Positions 50,922 through 59,348 of a stretch of 64,000 nucleotides of DNA are shown one piece after another. Position 1 is the first letter of the stretch. Each line of letters opens with the position of its first letter. The DNA lies in assembly GCA_023229435.1 (NCBI GenBank), contig JALNZF010000006.1:124001-188000 (forward strand), written 5' to 3'. Source of the DNA: Nitrospirota bacterium. Its GTDB lineage: Bacteria; Nitrospirota; UBA9217. A program made the translations under genes and the position numbers. The notes under the pieces were generated by a model. It was not told the DNA's origin. It was given only the letters and a program-made list of their open reading frames with translations, and made no database searches.

Positions 50922-51559
50922 ATGGAATATTTTGACGTTTTGGACTGCACCGGCCGCAAGACCGGCGAAATCATTTCACGCGATGAGGCGCACCGGATCG
51001 GCGCGTGGCACGGGGCTTTTCATTGTCTCATCATCTCTTTGCAAGACGGCGGGGGACAAGCGCTCTTTCAGAAGCGGTCAGCACAGAAAAAGATAGCGCC
51101 CGGCAATTTGATGTAAGCGTTGGTGGGCACTACGCTGCAGGCGAGGATGCAACGGTCGCCGGTCCGCGGGAGATCAGGGAGGAACTTGGTCTTGAAGCGC
51201 GTTTCACGGATTTACTGCCTGTCGGCCGCAGGGTGTTTGTGTACTGTTCTACTCCCGGAGTGATTGAATACGAAATCCAGGATGTGTTTATACTTATGCG
51301 TCATGTCCGGCCTGAGGCGCTTGTCCTCCAGAAGGAAGAAGTAGACAGCGTGCTTGAGATGGACCTTGAGCAGGGGATCGAGCTTTTCTCCGGTAACCGA
51401 TCGAGCGCGGAGGGCGCCCTGTACAGGACTGGAGCGCGGGAAGAGCGGGTGCGCGTGACCACGGACGATTTTGTCCCCAGTATTGACAGTTATTACCTGA
51501 AACTTCTGCTGCTTGCGCAACGGTGTCTGAATGGAGAACGCAAACTTCTTTCGATCTGA
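50922..51559 (+). pseudogene. Nudix hydrolase (IDI/YfcD-like), frameshifted
   Basis: The first frame (50922-51116) encodes MEYFDVLDCTGRKTGEII to AQKKIAPGNLM and stops. The Nudix box continues in the next frame from about 51108: FDVSVGG, then G-HYAAG-E-DATVAGP-RE-I-REE-L-G-L, a perfect Gx5Ex7REUxEExGU. Family members read PGK/RFDVSVGGH across the junction (near 51104-51110, ggcaatttgatg), so a single missing base explains both halves. The start at 50922 follows tgaggagggggccgtcagg. Either the gene is broken, the assembly has an error here, or the frame is shifted in translation; I favour the first two. No slippery site is evident. Confidence 0.85.
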
Positions 51560-51684
51560 ATGAGCCCGGCGCCTGTCCGCGTTCGTTCTTAAACCACCTC
51601 ATCCTTCGCTTGTCTTTGGCCCCGTTTGATGATATTCTATGAACGGTTGAAAGCTGTACGCGATTACTCTTCATCGGAGGCCGC

Positions 51685-54600
51685 ATGGCAGCGCCCAAGG
51701 AAATCCTTGATCTGGTGGAACGCTTCGAACGGAACCGTGAGGCCTACAAGTCCGGGCAGTATAATGAAATGCAGCTCCGGCAGGAGTTTCTCGATCCCTT
51801 TTTCTCGGCCCTCGGCTGGGACATGAACAACAGCCAAGGCTATGCCGAGGCGTATAAGGACGTTATCCACGAAGACTCCATCAAGGTCGGCGCGGACACC
51901 AAGGCCCCGGACTATTGCTTTCGCATCGGCGGTACGAGGAAGTTTTTCCTCGAAGCAAAGAAACCGTCGATCTACATCAAAGAAGAAATTCCGCCCGCCT
52001 TTCAGCTTCGCCGCTATGCCTGGTCGGCCAAACTTCCCTTAAGCATCCTGTGTGACTTCGAAGAGTTCGCGATCTACGACACGCGCATCAAGCCAGACAA
52101 AACCGATAAAGCCTCCAACGCACGCATCCATTACTTTACTTACAAAGAATACGAAAAGCAATGGGACCTCATCTTTTCCGTGTTCTCGCGCGAGGCGGTG
52201 CTCAGGGGCTCTTTTGACAAGTACGCCGAGAAGAGCAGGCTCAAGAAGGGCACTGCAACGGTGGATGACGCATTTCTGAAAGAGATCGAAGATTGGCGCG
52301 ACATGCTCGCCCGGAACATCGCTCTCCGAAATGCCGACCTTACCCAGCGGGAGTTGAATTTCGCGGTCCAGCGCACCATCGACCGCATTGTGTTCCTGCG
52401 CATCTGCGAGGACCGGGGCATTGAGGAATACGGAAGGCTCCAGACCCAGCTGAACGGCACGAATGTTTACAAGCGGCTTGTCCAGCTCTTCAGCCAGGCG
52501 GATGATCGGTACAATTCCGGTCTGTTCCATTTCCAGCGGGAAAAAGACCGGCACGAAGAGCCGGACAAACTCACCCCGAACATTTCCATCGACGACAAAC
52601 CATTAAAAGACATCATCAACCGTCTCTACTATCCCGAAAGCCCTTATGAATTTTCCGTCCTCTCCGCCGACATCCTCGGCCAGGTCTATGAGCAGTTCCT
52701 CGGGAAGGTCATTCGTTTGACTGATGGGCATCGTGCTGTTGTCGAGGAGAAACCCGAGGTCAGGAAAGCCGGTGGTGTCTATTACACGCCGAAGTACATC
52801 GTGGACTATATTGTCAGGAACACTGTGGGCGCATTATTGACCAACCCCCCTTTGAAAAAGGGGGGCACGGGGGGATTTGATTCGTCGGTGGAAAATCCCC
52901 CTCAATCCCCCTTTGCCAAAGGGGGAAATAAGATAACACCCAAAGAAGCATCGAAGCTGAAAATCCTCGACCCTGCCTGCGGGTCTGGTTCATTCCTTCT
53001 TGGCGCATACCAATACCTCCTCGACTGGCACCGCGATTGGTATGTGAATGACGATCCAAAGAAGTGGGCCACGAGCAAGAACCCGACGCTGTATCAGGCC
53101 CAGGGCGGTGATTATCGTCTGACCACCGCCGAAAGGAAACGTATCTTGCTGAACAACATCTACGGCGTCGACATCGACTCGCAGGCCGTGGAAGTGACGA
53201 AGTTGTCTCTCCTTCTCAAAGTTCTCGAAGGCGAGAACAACCAGACCCTTAAGAGCCAGCTCCGCATGTTCCATGAACGCGCTCTGCCCGACCTTGGCGA
53301 CAATATCAAGTGCGGCAACTCGCTTATCGGGCACGACTATAATAAGCAGCTGACGATTCAACCGGACAAAGATGAAATTGTACGCATCAATGCCTTTGAC
53401 TGGGAAACAGAATATACAAAAATAATGGATGCTGGCGGTTTCGATGCAATTATTGGAAATCCGCCATATATCCGGATACAGACGATGAAGGAGTGGGCAC
53501 CCGTCGAGGTCGAACTTTATAAAGACCTTTACCAAGCTGCTGCAACAGGCAGCTACGATATTTATGTTGTCTTTGTTGAAAAAGGGCTGAGACTCTTGAG
53601 TAAAGTTGGCCGACTAGGCTTCATTTTACCTCACAAGTTCTTCAATGCACAATATGGCGAAGCCTTACGTTCTATCATTGCTAAAGGAAAGCATCTCGCG
53701 CAAGTTGTTCATTTCGATAATCAGCAGGTTTTCGCAGGAGCGACAACGTATACTTGCCTCTTGTTCCTTGACAAGGCGGGCTGTTCTGAGTGCAAATTCA
53801 TTAAAGTTGATGATCTTAACAGCTGGCGTGCTGAAGGTAGGAGTACCGAAGGGGATATACCTTCAAAACATGTTACTGCGTCTGAGTGGAACTTTACAGT
53901 CGGCAGCGGTGCAGATCTTTTTGAGAAGTTGAACAAAATGCCTGTGAAGTTAAAAAATGTGGCAGATAGAATCTTCCAAGGTTTGGTAACGGGCGCCGAT
54001 CCCGTATTTATTCTATCAGATGTTGGACGCGGTCGCTATTTTTCTGAAGCTACTCAACAAGAACATCGTATCGAACGTGAACTGATGCATCCACTTTGCA
54101 AAGGATCAGTGAACATTCGACGTTATCATGTTAATGAATTGACGAAATCGATATTGTTTCCGTATAGGCTTGTAGAAGGGAAAGCTATCTTGCTAACCAC
54201 AAAGGAGCTTTCAGATAAATATCCGGCGGCATGGGACTATTTAAAGACAAACCGGTCAACGCTCGAAGCGCGAGAGCGTGGAAAATGGAAACATGATAAA
54301 TGGTATGCGTTCGGTCGTTCACAGAACCTCAGTGAGATGGAACAGGCCAAAATACTGACCCCCAGTATTGCCAGTAAGGCATCGTTTACTTTAGACGCAA
54401 ACGATTATTACTATTTTGTTGGAAGTGGTGGCGGTGGTGGTGGCGGCTACGGAATCACGCTAAAAGATAGCGAATATTCCATGCAATATGTTTTAGGTTT
54501 GCTTAACTCAAAACTACTTGATGTTTTTTTAAAATCATACAGCAGCCAATTTAGCGGGGGATATTATGCGTACAACAGGCAATATATAGAGCGGCTTCCT

Positions 54601-54834
54601 ATACGCACCGTCAACTTCACCGATCCAACCAACAAAGCCAGCCACGACAAAATGGTGTCACTAGTCGCCCAAATGCTATCGCTCAACAAACAACTGCCTG
54701 ATGCGAAAACTAACCACGAAAAGACCGCTCTCCAGCGCCAGATCGACGCCACCGATCAACAGATTGATCAGTTGGTGTATGAGTTGTACGGTTTGACGGA
54801 GGAGGAAATAAAGATTGTGGAGGCGAGAGCGTAA
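51685..54834 (+). CDS. Eco57I-like type IIG restriction-modification enzyme
   Basis: The 1049-residue protein joins nuclease, methylase and target recognition. The nuclease is a PD-(D/E)xK with Asp76 in APDYCFRI, Glu90 and Lys92 in FFLEAKKP. The N6-adenine methylase has motif I DPACGSGSFLLGAY (from 429) and motif IV NPPYI (from 592). The C-terminal third (about 740-1049), with FQGLVTGADPVF and KILTPSIASKASF, is a TaqI/Eco57I-like specificity domain. A palindromic repeat adds about 29 residues at 386-414. The start follows tcggaggccgc. The gene opens a defence island with FRG and DUF4041 genes, and should protect against foreign DNA as a single-polypeptide system. Confidence 0.92.
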   Translation: MAAPKEILDLVERFERNREAYKSGQYNEMQLRQEFLDPFFSALGWDMNNSQGYAEAYKDVIHEDSIKVGADTKAPDYCFRIGGTRKFFLEAKKPSIYIKEEIPPAFQLRRYAWSAKLPLSILCDFEEFAIYDTRIKPDKTDKASNARIHYFTYKEYEKQWDLIFSVFSREAVLRGSFDKYAEKSRLKKGTATVDDAFLKEIEDWRDMLARNIALRNADLTQRELNFAVQRTIDRIVFLRICEDRGIEEYGRLQTQLNGTNVYKRLVQLFSQADDRYNSGLFHFQREKDRHEEPDKLTPNISIDDKPLKDIINRLYYPESPYEFSVLSADILGQVYEQFLGKVIRLTDGHRAVVEEKPEVRKAGGVYYTPKYIVDYIVRNTVGALLTNPPLKKGGTGGFDSSVENPPQSPFAKGGNKITPKEASKLKILDPACGSGSFLLGAYQYLLDWHRDWYVNDDPKKWATSKNPTLYQAQGGDYRLTTAERKRILLNNIYGVDIDSQAVEVTKLSLLLKVLEGENNQTLKSQLRMFHERALPDLGDNIKCGNSLIGHDYNKQLTIQPDKDEIVRINAFDWETEYTKIMDAGGFDAIIGNPPYIRIQTMKEWAPVEVELYKDLYQAAATGSYDIYVVFVEKGLRLLSKVGRLGFILPHKFFNAQYGEALRSIIAKGKHLAQVVHFDNQQVFAGATTYTCLLFLDKAGCSECKFIKVDDLNSWRAEGRSTEGDIPSKHVTASEWNFTVGSGADLFEKLNKMPVKLKNVADRIFQGLVTGADPVFILSDVGRGRYFSEATQQEHRIERELMHPLCKGSVNIRRYHVNELTKSILFPYRLVEGKAILLTTKELSDKYPAAWDYLKTNRSTLEARERGKWKHDKWYAFGRSQNLSEMEQAKILTPSIASKASFTLDANDYYYFVGSGGGGGGGYGITLKDSEYSMQYVLGLLNSKLLDVFLKSYSSQFSGGYYAYNRQYIERLPIRTVNFTDPTNKASHDKMVSLVAQMLSLNKQLPDAKTNHEKTALQRQIDATDQQIDQLVYELYGLTEEEIKIVEARA
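52842..52927. repeat. C/G-rich palindromic repeat inserted in frame in the restriction-modification gene
   Basis: The sequence accaacccccctttgaaaaa with ggggggcacggggg, then aatccccctcaatccccct with ttgccaaaggggga, forms two hairpins. It encodes a low-complexity stretch, NPPLKKGGTGGFD and ENPPQSPFAKGGN. Relatives of the enzyme go directly from the NTVG(A/K)LL helix to TPKE/Q and motif I, so the repeat is an insertion that kept the frame. The same type of repeat is known from gene gaps in many bacteria. Confidence 0.8.
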
Positions 54835-54922
54835 ACGGGTTCCCCGCACGCTCTTCCTGTACGGCGTGGGATATCGTCTGCTAAGAGATTGAATTACAAT
54901 CAAAGCATTGAAAGGAATATCC

Positions 54923-55768
54923 ATGCCTGACTTTTATGAAGAGCCGATTAATACCTGGGCCAACTTTCTCAAAAAGATAGAAAAGTTAGAGGAGAATCCT
55001 GCCCGACAATGGGTTTTTCGCGGGCAGTTCTCTGACTTGTCCTTAAAGACAACGTTTGAGCGTGCATGTGAAGATTACTGCTTAGATACAAAGCGAAAGA
55101 TGGCTGATATAGAAAGTACCTTGATTAAAGATTTCCAACGTCGCTATCATGGGGAGAACAAAGAACTCGTAATATCCGATACACTCTACTGTCTCTCCGT
55201 CATGCAACATCATGGCGCACCTACGCGCCTTTTAGATTTTAATTATTCACCTTTCATTGCTCTTTTCTTCAGTTTGGAGGCAGGCTTCAAACGAAAAGAC
55301 ACAGATTGTAAAGACCCTGTTGTATGGTGTATAAATAGCAAATGGTGTCGTAAACAGGCAGAGAAACGTGTCGGGAAAGTGCGCATAAAGATGCGCAATG
55401 AAAAAAGAGACGAAAATAGCTTTAAACGGTTATATATGAAAAACGCTGCTAAATTCGTATTCCTAGAAAATGCACTCTCACTTAACAGGCGGCTCATTAT
55501 TCAGCAGGGGGTTTTTCTCTGTCCCGGGAATGTTTCTATCCCTTTTGAAAAAAATTTAAAGGCTTTACCTGAATGGCACAAAAAAGAGAATATCATTAAA
55601 TTCGTGATTAAAATGAAAGATCCGGCAGAATATAAAAAGGCGCTTGAAAAACTATATCGCATGAATATTAGCCACGAGAGCTTGTTCCCGGGGCTGGATG
55701 GAGTTGCTAAATCACTCAAAAGTAAGCTGCCAATTTATGAAAAGATTTCTGAAAAGGGGTGGATTTGA
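54923..55768 (+). CDS. FRG-domain protein
   Basis: The 281-residue protein has the FRG signature WVFRGQFSDL near residue 30 and the second block QHHGAPTRLLDFNYSPFIALFF (about 98-119). The domain is named for its F-R-G motif, is of unknown biochemistry, and is common in defence islands. There is no membrane segment. The start at 54923 has gaaaggaatatcc upstream; a TTG at 54908 is also in frame. A/T-rich codon use differs from the housekeeping genes of the window, in line with transfer. It lies between the restriction-modification and DUF4041 genes, with the same strand and gaps of 89 and 49 bp. Confidence 0.88.
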   Translation: MPDFYEEPINTWANFLKKIEKLEENPARQWVFRGQFSDLSLKTTFERACEDYCLDTKRKMADIESTLIKDFQRRYHGENKELVISDTLYCLSVMQHHGAPTRLLDFNYSPFIALFFSLEAGFKRKDTDCKDPVVWCINSKWCRKQAEKRVGKVRIKMRNEKRDENSFKRLYMKNAAKFVFLENALSLNRRLIIQQGVFLCPGNVSIPFEKNLKALPEWHKKENIIKFVIKMKDPAEYKKALEKLYRMNISHESLFPGLDGVAKSLKSKLPIYEKISEKGWI

Positions 55769-55816
55769 TTGCTATCAGGCATTATCAATAGTACCAGTTA
55801 AAGGGGATTCAGGCTT

Positions 55817-57508
55817 ATGACAGATTTTCAATTACTTCTAATCACGGCAATAGCCGCCGTTATCTTCCTCGGTTTCCAGCTGTTGAAGCTGAGAAAGAGT
55901 GCGACTCAACGTGACACTGAATTACGCGAATTAAAAAACAAGTACGATAAGGAAAGCAAACAGTGGGCTGCACGCGCCACGGCTTTGGAGTCTGACAATA
56001 AACGTCTGTCCAAGTGGGCTGTAGTTGCCGATGCTGACGCAAGAGCGCAGGAACTGATCAAAACAGCACAGGCGGTCATGGATAAAGCAACCACAGATGC
56101 AGCTACTCTGACCGCCGGTGCTCAACAAGAAGCATCCACGTTGCTGGCAAATGCCAATAATGAGGTCAACACGATAACATCAGAAGCGAAACAACAGTCG
56201 AAGGAACTTAAAGAGGAAGCCAAGGCTACCCTTAATTCTGCGACCGTCCAGGCCGGGACCATTGTAGACGCGGCCAATAAGAGGGCAGAGGAAATCGCCG
56301 GAAGTGCTTATGAGGCCATGAAAAATGCGTCTCTTTACGAGCAGACAGTCAAGGCGATGAAAAATCTTATAGAAGGGTATGGCGACCAATACATCGTACC
56401 AGGACATAGCTTGCTTGATGATTTGGCCGAGGAGTTCGGGTACGCACAGGCAGGAGAAGAACTTAAGAAAGCAAGGGAACGTTCAAAGCTAATGATCCGC
56501 AACGGCACTGCGGCTACCTGTGACTACGTCGAGCAAAATAGGCGAGAAACCGCCATCAACTTCGTAACAGACGCATTCAATGGGAAAGTGGACTCCATTC
56601 TGTCGCGGGTCAAGAATGATAATGCTGGAAAATTGGATCAGGAATTCCGCGACGCCTTCACGCTGGTAAACTTCAATGGGAAGGCTTTCAGGGATGCAAG
56701 AGTCACCGAAGAATACATGAATTCACGGCTTGAAGAATTGAAATGGGCTGCTATTGCACAGCAGCTTAAACTGGAAGACCGAGAAGAGCAGCGTCGGATC
56801 AAAGAACAGATTCGCGAGGAGGAAAAAGCGCGTCGTGAATACGAGCGTGCCATGCGTGAAGCCGCCAAAGACGAAGAAATGCTTCATAAGGCAATGGAAA
56901 AGGCCCAAAAGCAGTTCGATCAGGCAGGTGCCGAACAGAAGGCCAAGTATGAACTGCAACTGCAGGAACTTACCGAGAAGCTAAAGCAGGCGGAAGAACG
57001 AAATCAACGTGCGCTATCCATGGCACAGCAGACAAAGCGCGGCCACGTGTACATTATCTCGAATATCGGATCATTTGGTGAGCATGTATATAAAATCGGT
57101 TTGACCCGAAGACTTGAACCTCAGGACCGAATACGTGAACTCGGGGACTCAAGCGTTCCCTTTGAATTCGATGTCCACGCGCTTATCTTCAGTGAGAATG
57201 CTCCGGCATTAGAGCTCCAACTGCACCGGCATTTTCTCTTGAAACAAATGAATAAAGTCAACTATCGCAAGGAGTTTTTCGAGGTTGACCTTCAGCATAT
57301 TCGCGAAGAAGTTGAAAAACTTGGTCTCGCCGGAACCGTAAAATGGACGATGACTGCTGCGGCACAGGAATATCACGAGACGCTTGCAATAGAGAAGGCC
57401 ATCAGTGAGGATCCTAAAAAGCGAGAGGCATGGATCATGCGACAGTTGGAACTTGATCCCGTAAAAAATGGCATGGTAGAACCTTTGGAAGCGTTGGCGG
57501 AAGAATAG
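55817..57508 (+). CDS. Membrane-anchored coiled-coil DUF4041 protein with GIY-YIG (T5orf172) nuclease domain
   Basis: The 563-residue protein has an N-terminal membrane segment (about 5-23), long coiled coils (about 27-180, with alanine/glutamate-rich repeats, and 318-405), a DUF4041 domain between them (about 165-315) and a C-terminal T5orf172-type GIY-YIG domain starting at about 412 (GHVYIISNIGSFGEHVYKIG, then EFFEVDLQHI). The YII...KIG arrangement and the arginine in LTRRLEPQDRI fit the nuclease core. Similar proteins occur in phages and islands. The membrane anchor with a nuclease recalls defence effectors that act at the membrane, but no activity has been shown. It follows the FRG gene by 49 bp. 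Confidence 0.87.
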   Translation: MTDFQLLLITAIAAVIFLGFQLLKLRKSATQRDTELRELKNKYDKESKQWAARATALESDNKRLSKWAVVADADARAQELIKTAQAVMDKATTDAATLTAGAQQEASTLLANANNEVNTITSEAKQQSKELKEEAKATLNSATVQAGTIVDAANKRAEEIAGSAYEAMKNASLYEQTVKAMKNLIEGYGDQYIVPGHSLLDDLAEEFGYAQAGEELKKARERSKLMIRNGTAATCDYVEQNRRETAINFVTDAFNGKVDSILSRVKNDNAGKLDQEFRDAFTLVNFNGKAFRDARVTEEYMNSRLEELKWAAIAQQLKLEDREEQRRIKEQIREEEKARREYERAMREAAKDEEMLHKAMEKAQKQFDQAGAEQKAKYELQLQELTEKLKQAEERNQRALSMAQQTKRGHVYIISNIGSFGEHVYKIGLTRRLEPQDRIRELGDSSVPFEFDVHALIFSENAPALELQLHRHFLLKQMNKVNYRKEFFEVDLQHIREEVEKLGLAGTVKWTMTAAAQEYHETLAIEKAISEDPKKREAWIMRQLELDPVKNGMVEPLEALAEE

Positions 57509-57610
57509 GTCAGCCAGTAGGTTGGGTTGAACTCAGTGAAACCCAACATAATCACCCCTGTATTCCAGCTTCAGCGGTTGTTTCATAAGGAAAGTTGGTA
57601 GAGTCACTTT

Positions 57611-57814
57611 ATGACCGACATTGCACAAGATCACGAGAGCCTCGACCACGTCTATGGGCGCATCAAGAACGTTCTGACCCAGGCGCGATCCCGCGCATGG
57701 CAGGCTGTCAATGCGGCAATGGTCGCGTCCTACTGGGAAGTTGGCCGGATCATTATAGAAGAGGAGCAACGGGGCAAGGCTCGAGCTGACTATGACATGT
57801 GTTCCTGCAGCTGA
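57611..57814 (+). pseudogene. Truncated DUF1016 (YhcG-type nuclease) N-terminus
   Basis: The 67-residue frame has the N-terminal block of DUF1016 proteins: RSRAWQAVNAAMVASYWEVG, then RIIIEEEQRGKARADY. Full-length members have about 330-370 residues and a C-terminal PD-(D/E)xK nuclease. Here the similarity stops at residue 61, after which the frame ends in unrelated sequence, and the PIN-toxin gene begins 36 bp on. This is a deletion remnant. It is preceded by ttggtagagtcactt, and may have been part of the defence island. Confidence 0.82.
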
Positions 57815-57849
57815 TAAAGGCAAGGCCATTTTGGGGAGGGCTTGGTGAA

Positions 57850-58335
57850 ATGAAAAAGCTGAAAATATACCTCGATACATCAGTCATCAATTTCCTTTTT
57901 GTCGACGACGCCCCTGAGTTCAGAAGAATCACTGAGGATTTTTTTGACAACTATGTCAAAACCGGCAAATACATCACCTACATCTCCGATGTCGTCATTG
58001 CCGAAATAGAAAAGACGAAAAACGTGGAGAAAAAGAAACAGCTCCTCGAAGTCATTGAGAAATATTCCCTAAGAATTTTCGCAATTGACAAGGCTGTCGA
58101 AGATCTTGCCGCGGCCTATATCCGAGAAAAAGTCATTCCAGAAAAGAAGCTGGAAGATGCGCAGCATATAGCGATCGCCACCAGCAATCAAGTGGACGTG
58201 CTTTTGTCCTGGAATTTTAAACATCTTGCTAACATTCAGAAGCAGATTAGTGTTAAAATAGTGAATGAGAGAGAGGGTTATTTCTACCCGCTGGTTTTGG
58301 CGAATCCCATGGAGGTTGTCTATGAAAACGATTGA
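57850..58335 (+). CDS. PIN-domain toxin (VapC-like)
   Basis: The 161-residue protein has the acidic residues of PIN nucleases: IYLDTSVINFLF (Asp9), the glutamate in DVVIAEIEKTK, KLEDAQHIAIAT and VDVLLSWNFKHL. These coordinate metal for RNA cleavage. The C-terminal extension differs from short VapC proteins. The start at 57850 has ggggagggcttggtgaa upstream. The stop overlaps the next gene by 14 bp, and that gene encodes its likely antitoxin, so the module is toxin first. It appears intact. Confidence 0.87.
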   Translation: MKKLKIYLDTSVINFLFVDDAPEFRRITEDFFDNYVKTGKYITYISDVVIAEIEKTKNVEKKKQLLEVIEKYSLRIFAIDKAVEDLAAAYIREKVIPEKKLEDAQHIAIATSNQVDVLLSWNFKHLANIQKQISVKIVNEREGYFYPLVLANPMEVVYEND

Positions 58336-58525
58336 AAAGACCGCCCCTGTTTCGAAGGCCCTTGCCGAGGTCTGGGAATGGAAAGATGCGGTGTATAACG
58401 ACGTTAAGGACATGTGCTTTGAGGAAAAACAGGAATACTATGCACGAGGACGGGAAGAGGCCGCAAAAATTCTGAAGGGGAAACTGAAGGCCAACCCCGA
58501 CGGAAGTTATTCCATCGTAAAGTAG
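58322..58525 (+). CDS. Small antitoxin partner of the PIN toxin
   Basis: The 67-residue protein starts inside the toxin gene (14-bp overlap) after ggaggttgtct. It is charged, with helical AEVWEWKDAVYNDVKDMCF and EYYARGREEAAKILKGKL and no obvious DNA-binding fold. Position and size identify it as the antitoxin; the sequence itself matches no family that I can name. Antitoxins of such modules usually repress the operon. Confidence 0.72.
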   Translation: MKTIEKTAPVSKALAEVWEWKDAVYNDVKDMCFEEKQEYYARGREEAAKILKGKLKANPDGSYSIVK

Positions 58526-58577
58526 CTTCGGATTGAATTCAATATAGGAAAAGATATCGGCGCCTTGTTGGAAAGTT

Positions 58578-58706
58578 ATGAGGAATCTCACAGGGCCAAG
58601 TCAACAAGGTAAAATTAAAGACGCGTACGATGGTAACGGCGTCAACAGACTGCTCGGGTATCGCGATATTGAAATATGCTCTCCGGAGGAGGTGGCTGAC
58701 TTATGA
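58578..58706 (+). pseudogene. Remnant of a second PIN-domain toxin (C-terminal end)
   Basis: The region encodes GVNRLLGYRDIEICSPEEV and stop at 58704-58706, which is the usual end of PIN toxins (V-N-x-x-x-G-Y-x-x-I-x-I-x-S-P-E-E). A few codons earlier, the expected KTRxMV block is found in another frame (58615-58640, KTRTMVT), so the remnant is also frameshifted. The N-terminal two-thirds are missing. The stop overlaps the start of the following antitoxin gene (ATGA), as in an intact module. Confidence 0.7.
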
Positions 58707-58888
58707 AAAGACCGAAGGCGCTTAAGGAAATACACGAAATCATGGAAAAAATATACGAAGAAGAAAAGGACCTCAGCGCTGATCAGCGGGTGGCAAGAAT
58801 ACGCGAAGAGTCGGAAAAATACTTGAAAGACCGGAAACTGCATCTGAAGCGCGCAAAACCAAGGACCATGAAGCATAGCGCCGCTTGA
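58703..58888 (+). CDS. Orphan antitoxin of the decayed PIN module
   Basis: This 61-residue charged protein (MKRPKALKEIHEIMEKIY, then SADQRVARIREESEKYLKD) begins at the ATGA overlap with the PIN remnant, after ccggaggaggtggctgact. Its size, position and helical, charged sequence fit an antitoxin of a PIN or related module. The toxin is broken, so it remains as an orphan, possibly neutralising a related toxin elsewhere. Confidence 0.68.
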   Translation: MKRPKALKEIHEIMEKIYEEEKDLSADQRVARIREESEKYLKDRKLHLKRAKPRTMKHSAA

Positions 58889-58899
58889 GGGGAACAGCC

Positions 58900-59109
58900 A
58901 TGGCCCAACAGATAAAAATATGGTATGACGCGGAAGGTGATTTTTTGGAGGTTCTCTTCTCTGATAAAGCCGGATATATGAAAGAAACGAATAACGATGC
59001 GGTTATGGAACGGGTGGACGAGTAGGGCAATGTTCTCGGGTTCACGGTAATGGGAGTAAGCCGATTAACCAAGGAAAAGCCGTTGGTAGCTGACTTGATT
59101 CCCGCCTAA
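58900..59109 (+). pseudogene. DUF2283 protein with in-frame amber stop
   Basis: From the ATG at 58900 the frame encodes IKIWYDAEGDFLEVLF, then MERVDE, a TAG at 59023-59025, and continues in the same frame with GNVLGFTVMGVSRLTK to a TAA at 59107. DUF2283 proteins have D-x-E/Q-G-x-x-x-G-F across this site, so the TAG replaced a glutamate or glutamine codon by one base. Family members are often near toxin-antitoxin genes. It has a gaggggaacagcc ribosome site. Read-through cannot be excluded but is not supported by anything visible. Confidence 0.8.
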
Positions 59110-59135
59110 CAAGGTCTTCATTTGGAGGATAATCC

Positions 59136-59348
59136 ATGAACGTTACAAAGGAAAAGCTGGAAACGCTCATCAAAGAACTACCCGATACCGTCGATATTGA
59201 GGATGTGATGTATCGCCTCTATTTGCTGCAAAAGATCGAAGCAGGAGATGCCGCAATCAAGGCCGGTAATACTCTCACCCATGAAGAAACCCTAACAAGG
59301 CTGTCGAAAAATGGCAGAACTAATATGGGGCGAGGTTGCTATTGCTGA
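59136..59348 (+). CDS. Antitoxin of a ParE/RelE-type module (3' end altered)
   Basis: The 70-residue frame has the usual form of addiction-module components: IKELPDTVDIEDVMYRLYLL, QKIEAGDAAIKAGNTLTHEE. Relatives end a few residues after the HEEV/HEET block, just before or over the toxin ATG. Here the frame runs on out of register through the toxin start (RTNMGRGCYC), which suggests a small change at the end. Ttggaggataatcc precedes the ATG. The product may still be functional. Confidence 0.75.
   Translation: MNVTKEKLETLIKELPDTVDIEDVMYRLYLLQKIEAGDAAIKAGNTLTHEETLTRLSKNGRTNMGRGCYC

Noticed and set aside
50922..51559. Programmed frameshifting in the Nudix gene
   Set aside because: No slippery heptamer, stem-loop or internal ribosome-like site is visible at the junction.
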